From Paracentrotus lividus (taxonomy: Eukaryota; Echinodermata; Echinoidea; Camarodonta; Echinidae): 64,000 nucleotides of DNA. Each line of letters opens with the position of its first letter. Position 1 is the first letter of the stretch. The DNA lies in assembly GCA_940671915.1 (NCBI GenBank), contig CALNVZ010002100.1:4971142-5035141 (forward strand). Reading direction: 5' to 3'. Below the pieces are notes generated by a model. It did no database searches. It was not told the DNA's origin and saw only the letters and a program-made list of their open reading frames with translations. Below, one piece after another: positions 36,991 to 51,401 of the stretch. Both the position numbers and the translations under genes were made by a program.

Positions 36991-39024
36991 CTACAAAATA
37001 AATCAAAACAGAAAACTTTCTGTTATAGTTTATTCATTTAAAACTATAATTGATTACAGCTTCCTGCTTTGAAAATCATCAATACTCCAAGGATAATTAA
37101 TCATCAATAAAATTTATTTGCTCATGGTTGAGGACTACATTTTAGGCATGTAAAGATGAACTTTAAACTAAATATTAGTGACAATTAGATCAATTCCCAT
37201 AGTTTTGACAGTTATTTCCATCATCATTTATTATCATAAATACATAAAATGTATCTGAAATTACATTTCTTGAAGGTGATCAAATGGCTAAACCTCTTGC
37301 CTTCTTCATGTTTTTAAACTTGAGAGATATATTACCAACCCTGCATTTCTAAGTAGATAAAATACTGTATTTACAATTAGTTTTCCAAAAGTAAAAAAAT
37401 ATAATATCTCTTTACACTCGCTGTCAACAATTATATCATTAAAGGGCCGGAAACCAGTGAACCGGTTAATGCCATCTATATTTTCACCCATTTACAATGT
37501 AAACACAGTTCCATCCTACACACTGTGCATCGGACGAACACATTGCGTGTGTTCGAATAATGTGTACGGGTGAATGGGAGAAGACGTATATGGCGTCAAC
37601 AAGAGTTCACCAGTTTTGGGGCCCTTTAAGTATTCTTCATCGTACCAAGTGCCACATCTGTTTGCCTTCCTCGGGATCTACATCAATCTGTGTGTACTCC
37701 CAAGATGTCCGTACCTTGTTCACTGCTGGCACCTCCAGAGCTACATGTATTCAAGAAAAAGAAATAATCAATTTCATCATTTGATTTTGAAAAAAGAAAT
37801 CCTTCTGACATGTTTAATTTGATGAAGCAAGCAGTAGCAAAAGATGTGAGATCTATAGACGTTGCACATAAAAAGAGATCCCTGCGTGCATTCTAGTCTT
37901 CCAAGTTCCAAAGAGACGAAAGCAATGTTATCATCAGTTCAGTTCTGATATTGATAGTAGAATATTTGGTTATAAATCATCAATTTTTTAATGGTAGAAA
38001 TTTCCTGGGAGACTCTCAAGTATTATGCGCTATAATAAAAGCATTAATGTTCAAGGTTACCATTCAAAAGCCTCACATCAATCACATTCAAAATATTAAG
38101 CTGAACATGACAATTTTTAACAAACAACTCTGCAATACACACAGATTATTGCAATGTGGTTAATTTTTTTTCATTTTTTTTTAAATTTTTTATTTCAGTT
38201 TTGTCCATCCTTGAGAAAGAGAGAGAGAGGAGGAAGGAGAGAAAAGAGTATGATGAAAGGTAAACTTTAGCTTCCAATGTATGTTTATATCCATTGATCT
38301 TTATGGAATGAATTTATCAGTATACAACGCTTAGAATTAGCCAAGAAGTACATTTTTATTAGCAAGTTTACCAAAGTAATTTCAATACAATTTTGACAAT
38401 AGAAACTACAACAACTTAACAACTTTGCACATAAATATTTGTCTCCCTGAAGCAAAAATTGGAAAATTTCTTGTGTCATCAGATCCAATTCACACACCAA
38501 AACAAAGAGCACTACATACAATTGTATGTATTAGAATAAATATATTTTAATAAGAAGTATTATGCTTATTTAAACACCTGCTAGTATGAATATAGCATAA
38601 GAGGAAAAACATCAATTATTAACATATAATATGGATCTTTATTTGCAGTATAAACAGCCGATGGAGAGAAATTTGCTAGCTAGAGAGAAAAGAAGAAAGA
38701 ATTACATTGATCCAAAATATCACCTTGAAAGCAATAGGGAATACAGTAAAGCAAGATCTATTTCATGATGATGAAGGTGGTAAGGGTATCCCACGATTAG
38801 GTATATTGTATAGGTATATTATTAGGTGTAATCTGAGCAGAGATTAAACATATATATAGTTCTTATACCTTAATCTTAATATCTCCCTCTTTATACCTCA
38901 TTTGCCCACTCCCTCTCTTCATCTCTCCTCTAATTTTTGACATCTCCTTTTATTTTTTTCTCTTTCTCTCACTCTCTCTCTTTCATTCTCTAATTAATTT
39001 AATTCTCTTTGTCTGCCCCTCCCT

Positions 39025-39074
<50 letters not shown>

Positions 39075-40159
39075 GTTTTCCAGAATGAACCGTTAATTTC
39101 ATGCTATTGCACATTATTTAAAAAAATGTTTTCATATCAATTCCGTACAGCATGTATTTTGGCATACTTATCACATTTTCACTTTTTTTGGTACATGTAT
39201 TTCAATTCATCATAATAATATGAATGACATTGCATGGATGTGTGTGTGAAGTTCTAAAGTGCACTGCCTAAAATGTCAAATCCCCAAATGAGCATAATGA
39301 ACATGAGCTCCACCAGATCCATAATATGAGCAATAATTGTCTAATATGAACATAGTGACCACCAATGAATAAAATGTCATTGTCCCTTTCTGCTAAACCA
39401 GCATTTCTATGAGGTCATGCCTTCTTTTTGCTTTTCTACATTATACATGAAAGCATTTCACAACAAGCTGATGCTTGCCTTGCACTGTATTGATAACCTA
39501 GGAAATGATAGACCTATATGACTATGTTGTTTTTTGTTTATATTCTGTTTGAACACAACCCAACCACCTTGTGTGTACCTTGCAGTGTATATCCTACAGT
39601 AAAATGTAGAAATAATATGTGCCTAAGAATGATACCATTCATTTTATCTCTAAAAGATGGAAATAAGTCACATAATTAAATGTATCAGCCCATGCCCAAA
39701 TGTAATAGAGCTGCTTTTGTCCCAAGACAATTGGGCCTGCCTAATCTTTTGAACTAGCGAATCCTGGATACACGCCTGATACAGATTTAGGATAGTGAGG
39801 ATCTAATACAATGCAATAATACACTCAGTGTAATCATGATTCTGCTCAGACCGGAGGGAAGGAGTATAATGTAACTATATATATATTGATAATATATGCA
39901 TGGTATTATTATTTGATCTGATTGTGGAAGGTGGATGATATCTCACCATTTAACCTCATATACTGAGTAGATTTTTTGTCCATTGACCAGGGGGTATAGG
40001 TATCCACAAACCTGGGAACATCTGAAGAAAATGAACAATTAACAACTTATACTTCAGGGCTTTCAATACAAATATACTCTGCAGAGAATGGATTTGGAGC
40101 ATTACAAATCACGTGTATTATTATTACTAGTATCATTATTATTATCATTGTTGTTATTA

Positions 40160-40193
<34 letters not shown>

Positions 40194-43100
40194 CATTATT
40201 ATCATTATTATTATCATTATATAGCCAACTTTAGGGGATACAAGTAAGCTTATCAATAACTGGGGTGATATTGCAAAGGCCCATGAATATCACAGCATAG
40301 CTGATATGATTACTAAATAATTAACCAATTCTTTTCAATATAATTTTTTCATCATCATAATAATTTTTTTTTTTTTTTTTTTTGCATTTCTCCTCTACAT
40401 AAGTAGATTATATGTAAAAATATATTATTGGCTGCTTCATTACTGTTATCTATAGTAAAGATAAAATAAATCATGTAAGATTTGTATTTTGATTGTTGGG
40501 TAATCTGAATTATTATTAATATATATTATCTCTAAAACAATTTTTGTTACTTGATAACTTTCTAACACCACAAGGATAATTTACATCATTTACATCTAAA
40601 TCACCAGAAAATAATGGATTATATGCTTAACCATTAGAGGTTCAGCTATATAAGCAGCTTACAATAAAACTATAACTGATATGACAATATATGGTTGTCA
40701 TAACGTTAATGATTTAAACATTCTAAAATCAAAATCAGTAAATGCAACATTTGTGGCAATGATTATACGAAGAAACTTAACACATAGTAGGTAACTAAAA
40801 ACCAGGTGACAATAAATAGGAAAGAGAAGAATTAGTACAACATATATTTATTTACAAGTACATACAAAAAAACCTGAATGAGAGAAGGGTGAAAGGGATC
40901 AGGGAAGATGAATTAAGAACACAAACATACAATGAAATGAACAAAGCAGTACTAAAAGAGTTTATATTCAAAAGAAAAATACAATTACTGATTTTACACA
41001 TGCATATGAAATCACACAAGGAGTGTAAAGTGTATTTCTGATAAATTTGTCCTCATTATACCAAGTAATAAGTATAATGACTATTCAAATTTTATGATTA
41101 TTGAAAAATTGATTTAAACAAATACACCTTGGATTAAAGTTTATCACAAATTATGTAATAAAGATTATATTCTTTTAATTGTGAAATTCTGCTGTCTTAC
41201 AATTTCACCAAAAAATGTTGGTACTTGTATTCAAAAAGGCTAAAAATCCATATTTTCAAATATAGAACAATGCATAAATGCATTATGATAAAATCTTTAT
41301 TTTCTAGAAAACCCTTGGTACTCTTATTAATTTTCATGATGAAATACGTTCATACTTGAGAGATCTACACGTACCTCTTTGCTACAATGTAGTTTAACAG
41401 CTCACAAAAGCCACTCAAGTGATTATGAAAAATTGACAACAAGCAACAATTTGGGGTTCTACGCTTAACAAGTTAACTTAACTTTTTTGTGGTTTCCCTT
41501 CTTTTTCTTTTTGTAATCTTATGTAACATTTATAGGTTGTGCATTGTATACATGTATGTTATTGGAATTGCCATTATTTTTTATTGATCGAGAAAGAATA
41601 AAATTGAACTTAACTCCTTGGAGGGACAAAATGGGTCCAGCTTGAAGTCATAATCACAAAAGTATAATATGGTTTTCATATGTTTAATCAATATACTTAC
41701 ATGTATAAGCAAGCTCTGCCTTATCTAGCACTAAAGGACCTGAAAACTCGGGATTTGTTCCATCTTGCTTCTTTACAATAGCTACTGATGAACCATTGGA
41801 TATCTGTTCACAAGTAAAATATAAAAAAAACAATGTATCCAATTAAAAATATAGCATCTCAATATCAATGCTCAATATACACTGAGGGCTTAACTGTCTG
41901 CAATAGCTATTACAGCTCTTCAATCATCAATATTTTGTCTTGGTAATATGTGTTTTTTAGCCTTTAAATTTTCTTAAATTAAAGTATAATAAAAACTGAA
42001 TAAATTAGACTAACTAACCTTATAAGCTTTGATAGTGTTTGCTCTGATCCAATGGCCTCTAGTATCAGTTACTGCATCTCTGTCTCTCAGTACCAACTGA
42101 CCCATTCGACCATTCAAAAGCACTGTCAAAGGGATTAAATAAGCAATTCACAACTTGGATATAACTACATATATTTCTTATATGTAACTCATCATATTGA
42201 AATTAGACACAAGTTGCCAGAAAAGAGTCAAAGATTGCAACAAAACAATCCTCTTTTAAAAAGCCTTTCCCTAATCATTTTACTCAAGTTTTTTACAGAG
42301 CATACAAGAAACATTGAAAATTCAGAAAATCGAAAAAAACATTTCCCCCAAATAAGACAATTTTGATTATTTTGCCGATTTCCTCGACACTGTGCTGAAT
42401 TTGCTCGGCGACTTGTGTCTGATTTCGATGTGATGCGTCACATATGTACACTCATAATACTGCACTATTTCGATATTGAAAAGGACCAAAGAGTCCACTG
42501 ATAATACCCAAAATTATTTTGAAAACTTAGTGTTGTGGCATGCGCCTGTAATCCAGCTAACAATTGGAAGTTACAAGGACCGTACAGATTGTAGCTTAAA
42601 TCCCATTCGCGTCATTCAGATGGTGATATCATACATCGGTCCAAGACATAGTAATCAAATCTGATTGATACACGCCTGTCAAAACCCAACACCACCTTGT
42701 GAATCTAAAAATACTCAATTGCAGTTTGGGACAAATATAATTGACTCCAGGTTGATGAATCACACTTTAGCCTGTTTATTTGAGTTCATTTCTACAGCAC
42801 ATAAAACATTGTATTTGGCTATTTAGACCACTAATTTTCATAACAAAGTGATTCAAATGGCATTAATACTATTATACGAATCCGATGACCAAGGTAATGA
42901 TGTCTGTAAAGTGCTTAGGGACGTAGTCTTACTATGTATTAGGCACTATATAAGTCCAGAATATTATTATTATCATTATTATTATTATACTTACCCAAGT
43001 CTACTTCATTTGATCTTAGTTGTTGAGCTGTCTGTCTTTTGCAGTATATAGCATCTAATATTTTCTGCTTGGCCTGTGTGACAGTGTCTACATCAAGAAC

Positions 43101-46100
43101 CTTGACCTGTTCTAGGACCTTATGCTCCTTATCAACGATCTGTAACGTCTGTTTAGAACCAAAGAAGATAAAATCAACATCAAGCTATTGTTTTTTTCCC
43201 TTTTACATCTCATTTTTTTTCTTTCCAACATACTGCATTATCTGTAATGTCTGTTTGAAAGGAATTAACATCAAATCAGACACTTTACAAAGCTTTTGCT
43301 TGTTCCTTTGTACATTTCATTTCTTTGTTTCATTTAATTACATCATCTAAGTGCTTGAGAAGCAAACAAGCATAGTATTTACCAATCTTGATATACAAGT
43401 AAACTGAATTATCATTAGATAATAAAACTTTTGCTACGAATGTATTAAGAATTAAATGTTTGAAAACACTACAGGACAAACTTTAATAATCTAAAAGACT
43501 ATATCAGTAAGAGTTATTGAAAGTCATTTTATTTTGTTTATCATTGCAATCCCTTTACACCAATTTATTCATGCAGAATATGCAAAGATGAAAAATAACA
43601 TGTACAAATGTATACATATATAAATCTCTGAGCATTACAGGTTTGCAGTGTGATAAGAAAAATGAACTTCATTCAAAACATTAAAAGAGTGCCATAATGC
43701 ATTCTAAAAACATATTGCATTTAAGAACCTTAAAGACTTGATAAGCTTTTTTTAGTCCACCTCATTTTGAATAAATCTGTTCCAAACTAACCACGTCTTC
43801 AAACTCGACATCCTCATCCAGAAGATAATCAAAATTGAGTGAGAAATGAGCTTGACCGGTGATAGCATCTACTGGTCCTTTCTCTACCTGACCCTTGATA
43901 GCTTGGTATAACACATACAGAGGGTATGCGACTTGTTTCTGGAAAAAGTAAAACCAAATATTATATGGTAATTTCTATTATTATAATAAAACAAATTTAA
44001 TTCAATTGAATTAAGCACTATATGGTCCCTTCTCTACCTGGCCCTTGAAAGCTTGGTATAATACATACAGGGGGTATGCTACTTGTTTATGGAAAAATAA
44101 AACAAATGTTAATAGTATCAATAAGATACAAATAATACATTCAATTCAATCCAACTATTTAAATTTAGCATTATATGCACATACACTGTGTTATTTTTGT
44201 AATTCTTTCAACATAATAAGTAGGCCTATGATTTTAACAAAAAATATGAGAATCACTGATTTATTTTTTGTGCTGTTCCAACTAGTGAAACTTGAGAACA
44301 AAAAATGATGGATAATACAGGAATTAACATACTACATTATAGAACTACAACTTAAAGGGGAAGTTCACCCTGGAATTTTATTGATCTTAAAAAATGCAGA
44401 AAAATAAAAGAAAAATATGAGTGAAGGTTTGGGGAAAATCGACCAAAATATAATGAAGTTATGAATATTCAAAGTTTTGATTCTGTGACGTCACATGCGA
44501 GCAGGTCTCCTATGTGTTATGTAGTGTAAATTCCATAAAATATCCTTTTTTTTTTTAGAGGAAAATAATTATGTCACCTGTGCGGTCGATATACCATCAA
44601 ACATATGTTCATATACATGACTATATCAAATTGACCCATTCCTTTATCAAGAACCATGACAAAAAGACAAATTTATGGAATTTACATACACAACCAATGG
44701 GAGAGCTGCTCGCACGTGACGTCACAGAATCAAAACTTGAAATATTCATAACTTTGCTATTTTTTCGTCTATTTTCTTCAAACCTTCTCTATTATTTTTC
44801 GATTATTTTTCTTCATTTTTTAAGACCAATAAAATTCCAGGGTGAACTTCCCCTTTAACAATCAATTTCTTGTAAAATGTTTAATTTTTTTAGTAGGGTA
44901 GCTCCGTATTCATTTTCTTCGAAAATAGAATTATTTATGTCTGTACTTACTTGTAGATGTTTGTACATGCATAATGCAATCCAATTTGATATCAGCTTCT
45001 CAAGAATACTTCCCATACTGAAACATCAATAGCATAGAATGAAAAGGTCATACTTGGTCAACAAAAAATAGATATGTAAAAGGAGGTAACTTATCTTCAG
45101 TATGCTCATGAACATTACATGCATATATTTGTTATATGATGAAACTTAATACTCCTGTAGTAATTACCAAAAAAAAAACAACAACACAGAAATACTTTCA
45201 CAGCTATGTATGTAAAAGTAAGTATTATAGTTATCAGTAGCATTGATAATTGACAAATGATTTTTCTGTCTATCTTAATGGTCTGTTAATGTACAATGCT
45301 CGAAACAATTATAAAAAAACTTTTTTAATAACTTGACGTCCTAAAAGTGCATACTTTTCACCATATCCATAAAAATTTCATGAATTCCTTCAACAATGTT
45401 AGCCAATTATTTATAGGCTAACATGTCAGTAACTGTAGGTACCAGCTACAAGATTTGGTCATAGAAGAATATCACAAACTTCTAGCAATTATACATCTGT
45501 AGTCATCCTCCAAATATTCTATTCATATTTGGAAGAGTATTTGTTTTAATTTCAGTAAACTTGTAATACTTTCTGAGAATAGGTTTCTGTAACTTAAGTT
45601 GTTTACCTTTTGAAGAGCTGTTTGAGTCTATTCTCATCTGAATCTTCTATCTTTTCTGCCATCAAAGTTAGCATTACACTAAAAAGAAAGTTTGTTTGAA
45701 AGAAAATTGGTAGAATATTAATGAAGTCAGAAATAGACAACTATGAAGACATTATACAAAAATATGCATAAAAACTTCAAAGAGTCTACTTTGATTATTT
45801 TAAGAGATGCTTAAAAGCAAATAGCCATATATTGTACATTTAGTCCTACATTGTATACTTCAGCAAAACCCTACGAGGCATAACAAGAATGACTGAATAA
45901 AAGTACTTACTCTGTAAGATAATGAAATCTCCCTTCTGTCGTAAGAATAGTTGAGATCAGTGAAGCAATATTGACTCTGTTAGAAAAACAATCAACAAAT
46001 TATTGAATTCAGTATTTGATTAAATATCATAGTTTAAAAGTTGGATGACTTTATTATACAAATTAATTTCCAGCAATCTACTTAATCCTTTCAATGGCAT

Positions 46101-49100
46101 ACCATATCACTTTGTAGCACAAAAAAAGAAAATTCTCTTCAAACATAATACATACAGTATTTTCAAATCCTTTTGAATAAAAAAAGACCTTGGAAATACT
46201 TTATCAAAGACAAAATTATTTGGTACATGTAGGTATGTACTTATAAAGAAAGTTCATTATGACAGGAAAATAGTTAATCTTTGAAAATGATATTGTTTGT
46301 GACAAACACAATTCAATCTCCCAAAATTTCTTTATTCAGAGCTATGTATATCAAACATATGAATGATAAAAATGACAATCCACAATTCATTTACTTTAAA
46401 AAGTTGTAAATACTTGTTTTCGATATATATCTCACCTGTCTTTTTGTTTTAAGTTCTTGGCTTCATCAAGACCCTGTATGTACTGCATGAGAAATTCCTT
46501 CTTGTTGAGAAGTTTAGAGAACTCTGACATGGCTTGCTTTGCTCTCTCCTGAGGTAGCTTAGTGGTGAGAGAGAAAGAGAAAGATAACACCAATAAATCC
46601 ATTAGAACACAAAGAAACTAGAAATCTACCACAGAAATTATGTAATGAGAGAAAGAGAACACTTATAATTCCATTAGAACATAAAGCAACAAGAAATCTA
46701 CCACAGAAACGATATAAAGAGAGAAAGAGAAAGAGAGGGAGAAAGAGAGAGAGAACACCAATAAATCCATAGAACACAACGAAACTAGCAAACTACCACA
46801 TAAATTATATAAAAGAGAGATAGACCACCAATAAATCCATAAGAACACAAAGCAACTAGAAATATATTATTACATATACCACAGAAATGAAAGACATAGA
46901 ACAATTACTCTGGCAGAGAATCTCCAAAAGAATTAGCAACACAAATAAAGACATATTCATATCACTTTTAGAAAGATAATAAATGAAATGATTGTAAGGA
47001 TCATGTCATATAATAAATGAGACCGATGTGTTGTCTCAATGGATAGAGCATCCGCCTCATAATCGGGAGGTCGTGGGTTCGATCCCCGGCTGCGTCATAC
47101 CAAATTACGTTTAAAAAATGGTAGTTGCTGCTTCCCTGTTTGGCGTTCAACAAGAAGAGGATAGAGCAATGTCCATCTGGCGCTGCCGGGCCCACGAGAA
47201 AAGGGGCAAACCAAATATCCGTTTCGGACAATAAAATTTGAAGCGTGAAAAATTTATTTATTCCACTGATTAACTAATACCGGTATGTATCTGCACAACT
47301 AATAGTCATGAACTGGGTGTTTAAATTTCTGCTATGGAGTTGCATGGTAGTTCCCCACTTCACATAAAACTTTTTACTGAAGTCAATTTACCATCCCTTC
47401 AAGATGACACAGCTATGAAACTTCAGACAGGCATGCTACAAAGATTATACCATAGGCCTACTTGTGAATGTTGATAATATGTTGCAAAATTAACTACCTC
47501 TAATTGATCATTACCACCCTTCTAGATGTTCTCCAACTGCTATTCTCTTTCTTAACCTATAGACGAATTTGATTTGGGTGATGATTTGTCTTGTGGTGTC
47601 ATGGCTGGATGGCTTCCAGTATGCGTAACAAAGGAAAATGTACATATGCGCAGACATACGCGCACCTGGCTCAATGCAAACCCAACGGAAGCCCCCCCCC
47701 CCCCCCCCCCGCTATATGGTGCAACGTAGAGGGCCTCACTCCATGAAACACAGCCGAATTTGTCTATACACCAATAAATTTTCATATAACAATCCAATTC
47801 CAGTGGCGTATGGAATAAGTGAACCTAGCTGCTTACCTCAGGATCATGGGTCATAGGTTGAACGTTGAGCCCCCAGAAGAGCATGTTCCTGATATAGTCT
47901 GCTCCACTCACAAACGGCATACCAACACCCTTCAATTGTTCCTTCAGTCCAGACATATCACGCTGAAGATCATGGAATGCTGAAACATCACAAGCAAAAC
48001 ATGATTTAATTACCATGACAAATAATTGTAATTAGCCATGATAACAAAGCTATAAAATGATTTTTATGAGTCCAGACAAGGAAGATCTGATGGGAATGCA
48101 TTTCTATTTCAATAAGTTAATAACATTATAGACGTATCAGACATGGACAGCCATCCTACATTGTAATTTATTCACACAGCTGATTCATAATAGAAGTATC
48201 CATGAAATTCAGATTATGTTCCCCTTCTTTGACCAAATGTTGGTCATCGACCTAGATTTTGTATTGGTCTTATTGATGATACCGATGGATTTAGAATACC
48301 TTCTGTTGCCTTGTCTTTAAGACGTTCTTCAAGCCTAATAAGAGCGCCCTCTGCTGATTTGAGTTTGTGCTGGTGAACCCGTCGTCCATAGACAGATACA
48401 GCAATGAGAGTAAAGACTACAGCTACACCGACCAAGACGGCAATCACGATCACTAAGATAATACTGAAAGATGAATCTTTGATGTACTCAACGTATCCCA
48501 GAGGGAAACGCAAGGAACTTCCATGCAGAACCTGTGATGAAAAGAAAAGAACCAAATAAGAAGAAATTCATTAATGCTTTAGCTCTATTTGAGATCACAA
48601 GTTTTTTGGAAAAAGAAGATGTCGTGATATTAGCACTACCCAGTTAAAGCACTTTCAGAAGTGCGCATAGATGTATATCATGTACATAGGTATTACCGAA
48701 ATATCATCAAAATATCTGTCAACAACTTCTTCAAGATGGCTTCTGTTTGTATCAAATGTCATTAAGAGAATTAACTAACATTTCTCTGCACAACTGATCT
48801 AACACAATGGGATTTACAGTAAAAATTCTCTCTTAGGGGAATATTATCTGATTGTATACTCACAATGACTTCTGGGAATGTCTGGGAGGAGCCATTGGCA
48901 TGGTTACCAGCCTGGGGTTGAGCTGGGGGTAAACGGCAGAAGAGCTGCTCCGCTCCGATGCTTAGAACCTCACAGAACTGATCCCCTATCATAACCCGAA
49001 CATCAGATTTACTGACTGCTAGATTCAGATCAGAACCCTAATCAGAAACAAAAAGTAAAAATGATAATTATAAGTGAAAGGAAGAGAGATTGGATACAAG

Positions 49101-51367
49101 ATTAACAAGAACAAACAAACTCAATTAATAAATGAATCAATGAACTTAGTCTGACTATGTATTAGGCGCTACATAAATCAAGAATATTATTATTATTATC
49201 TATCAATCCATCTGACGATGTGTTGGGATTGCTAAATTTGTGTATTTATGTATCAAGTTTCTTTAAATATGCTAAATTTAATTCAAATAATAAGATCCAC
49301 ATAACATCAGCACTCATCAACATTGATATTTTTACACCAAAAACACATTTATAATAGTTTTTAATTGCTCCACCATGTCTTTATTCAAGGCTTATTTTTA
49401 TCGCTAGAGGGTATTCATTTGTCTCCCAATCTACTATGGTCAACATGGAAACTCGTGATCACTCTCCCAAAAAGTGTTCACTAGCTTACAAATTCACGAG
49501 CTTTCGAGTGCTGCTGCAAATCTTTATCAATTAATGAAAACCAGAACATATTATAAACGATGAAACCAGGGATAAAGATACTAAGAAGAAATTGAAAAAC
49601 TTACATTTATTCTTAGGGTGTCATTGGCAGAGACCCTCTTGATGCCATTAGATTCACTGAAGCGTTTATAGGTTGGATCAGGGTAAAACTCAAAGGCATC
49701 GCTGATATTAACAAGATAGTCATCCAATGAAAGAGAGAGGGAGACTTCCTTCACCTGTCTCTTACGTCTTCTCTGATTGGTCAATTGTGGGGTGGGTAAG
49801 CGAGGACTAGGGCAAATCATCTCTGTATCGCTGAAGAGATGACATGCCTGTATTATTAATGCAAAGGGAAATCAAAGAGGAAAAACAATATTTCATGGTT
49901 AAATTGTAAGAAATGAGCCAAAATGATAAATCAGAAATCACATTGAATATACATGTAATAATTTGTACATATGTTTTACTTTATGTAAATGTATATATAA
50001 TCACAGTAAGCAAACTAGACGGGGCCAACCTAGACTAGCTTTAGCTATTTGTTGGCTCCATTTACCAAATGCATATTTATATTGAATTCTGTTTATGTAT
50101 ATTTTTTGCAATGTTGGTAATAAATAAATACAATACAAAATATGAATCAGGTAACTAATCTCATATCAAGTTCATAAAATGAGGATTAAAGGTTTCCTAC
50201 ATTTTCATAGAGAGGGAATGTATATTAATTTTCATTTTGAAGAGAAAATATCATAACAAGGAAATGGGAAGGTATCTAACATGATGAAAAACAAGAAGTA
50301 AAGACAAGGCAATAGCCAGATTGTGTCTCGCCCACCCATGACTACATAACATGAAGGTTTACCCAAGTACATTTTTAACCAAGCTTGAATTGAACCAAGC
50401 AAGAATGAAATATACCTGTGAGTCTGAACTGGAAGGGTCTGTTTTGAGGGTAGCGATGAGAAGTGCTTCCTGTACCGTCATAAAACCAACTCCATTAATG
50501 GTTATATTTATTCCACCACTGTACAGATAGAACAATATAAATAAAAAGCATCAAACATAATTGTGCAAAAGGAAATACATGTATTTCTCAATTTATCATC
50601 CAACATCATAAAAAAATAAGTAACAGATTCATTTGTTCTTCATATTTTCAACACAAACTTTTGTGGTGCAGGATTTCTAATAATTTACGCTAATTATGTT
50701 AATCATCAGTACAGCTCACGTGAACAAATTTTCACAGACGTTATAGTCAATCACGAATTTACAATTGTCACTTTCAGATCAAATAGTGAGATGGGTTTTA
50801 GTTTCAGAACATAATTTATTTATAAACCAATCTACATGTATTCAGAGCAATGTAAATTAGGACGGCCATAGCCCTGTGGCTTCCAATGGGCTATATGAGC
50901 CAGGTGCATGTATGTGCGCATACGTACATTTTCTTTTGTTACTCATACTGGAAGCCCCAAGCAAATGGCTGTCATAAAATAAAACAGCACCCAAACCAAA
51001 TTGGTCTTTATTTTGTCCTCAAAACACATTCTGCTAGATAAGGAAAAAAAAATGCAGGATTAAGTTGTTATGTTAATTTCAGAATATTCCTGAAACATTT
51101 TATTCTACTCACGATGCAATAGTCTTTGAGGTTGATAACCCTGTGAAGGTTGGGTTAGGTTGATATGTATACATTTCCTGTGACCTTCTCTCAGCTCCAT
51201 CAAATGTCAGGGTGACTAAGCTGGATGTGTTTTCAGTATTTCCAGTGGTCTTACATGTCACAAAGGTATCATTTATATACCTGAAATATAAATAGGGAAA
51301 TGTCAATGGAATACACATCAGTTATTCATAATTCAGTTTATTTCAGTTTATTTATTACATGCTATCG

Positions 51368-51401
<34 letters not shown>

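Noticed and set aside
40110-40221. CRISPR-like regular repetition
   Set aside because: Simple trinucleotide repeat without spacers; the 53495-54140 array likewise has no repeat/spacer structure and is exon-derived.
40047-40256. Poly-isoleucine/methionine ORF
   Set aside because: Translation of an ATT/ATC microsatellite.
47030-47100. Possible genuine tRNA gene (box B GGTTCGATCCC)
   Set aside because: Poor acceptor stem and a continuing SINE body with a TTTGGCGTTCAACA-type core; better explained as a SINE head.
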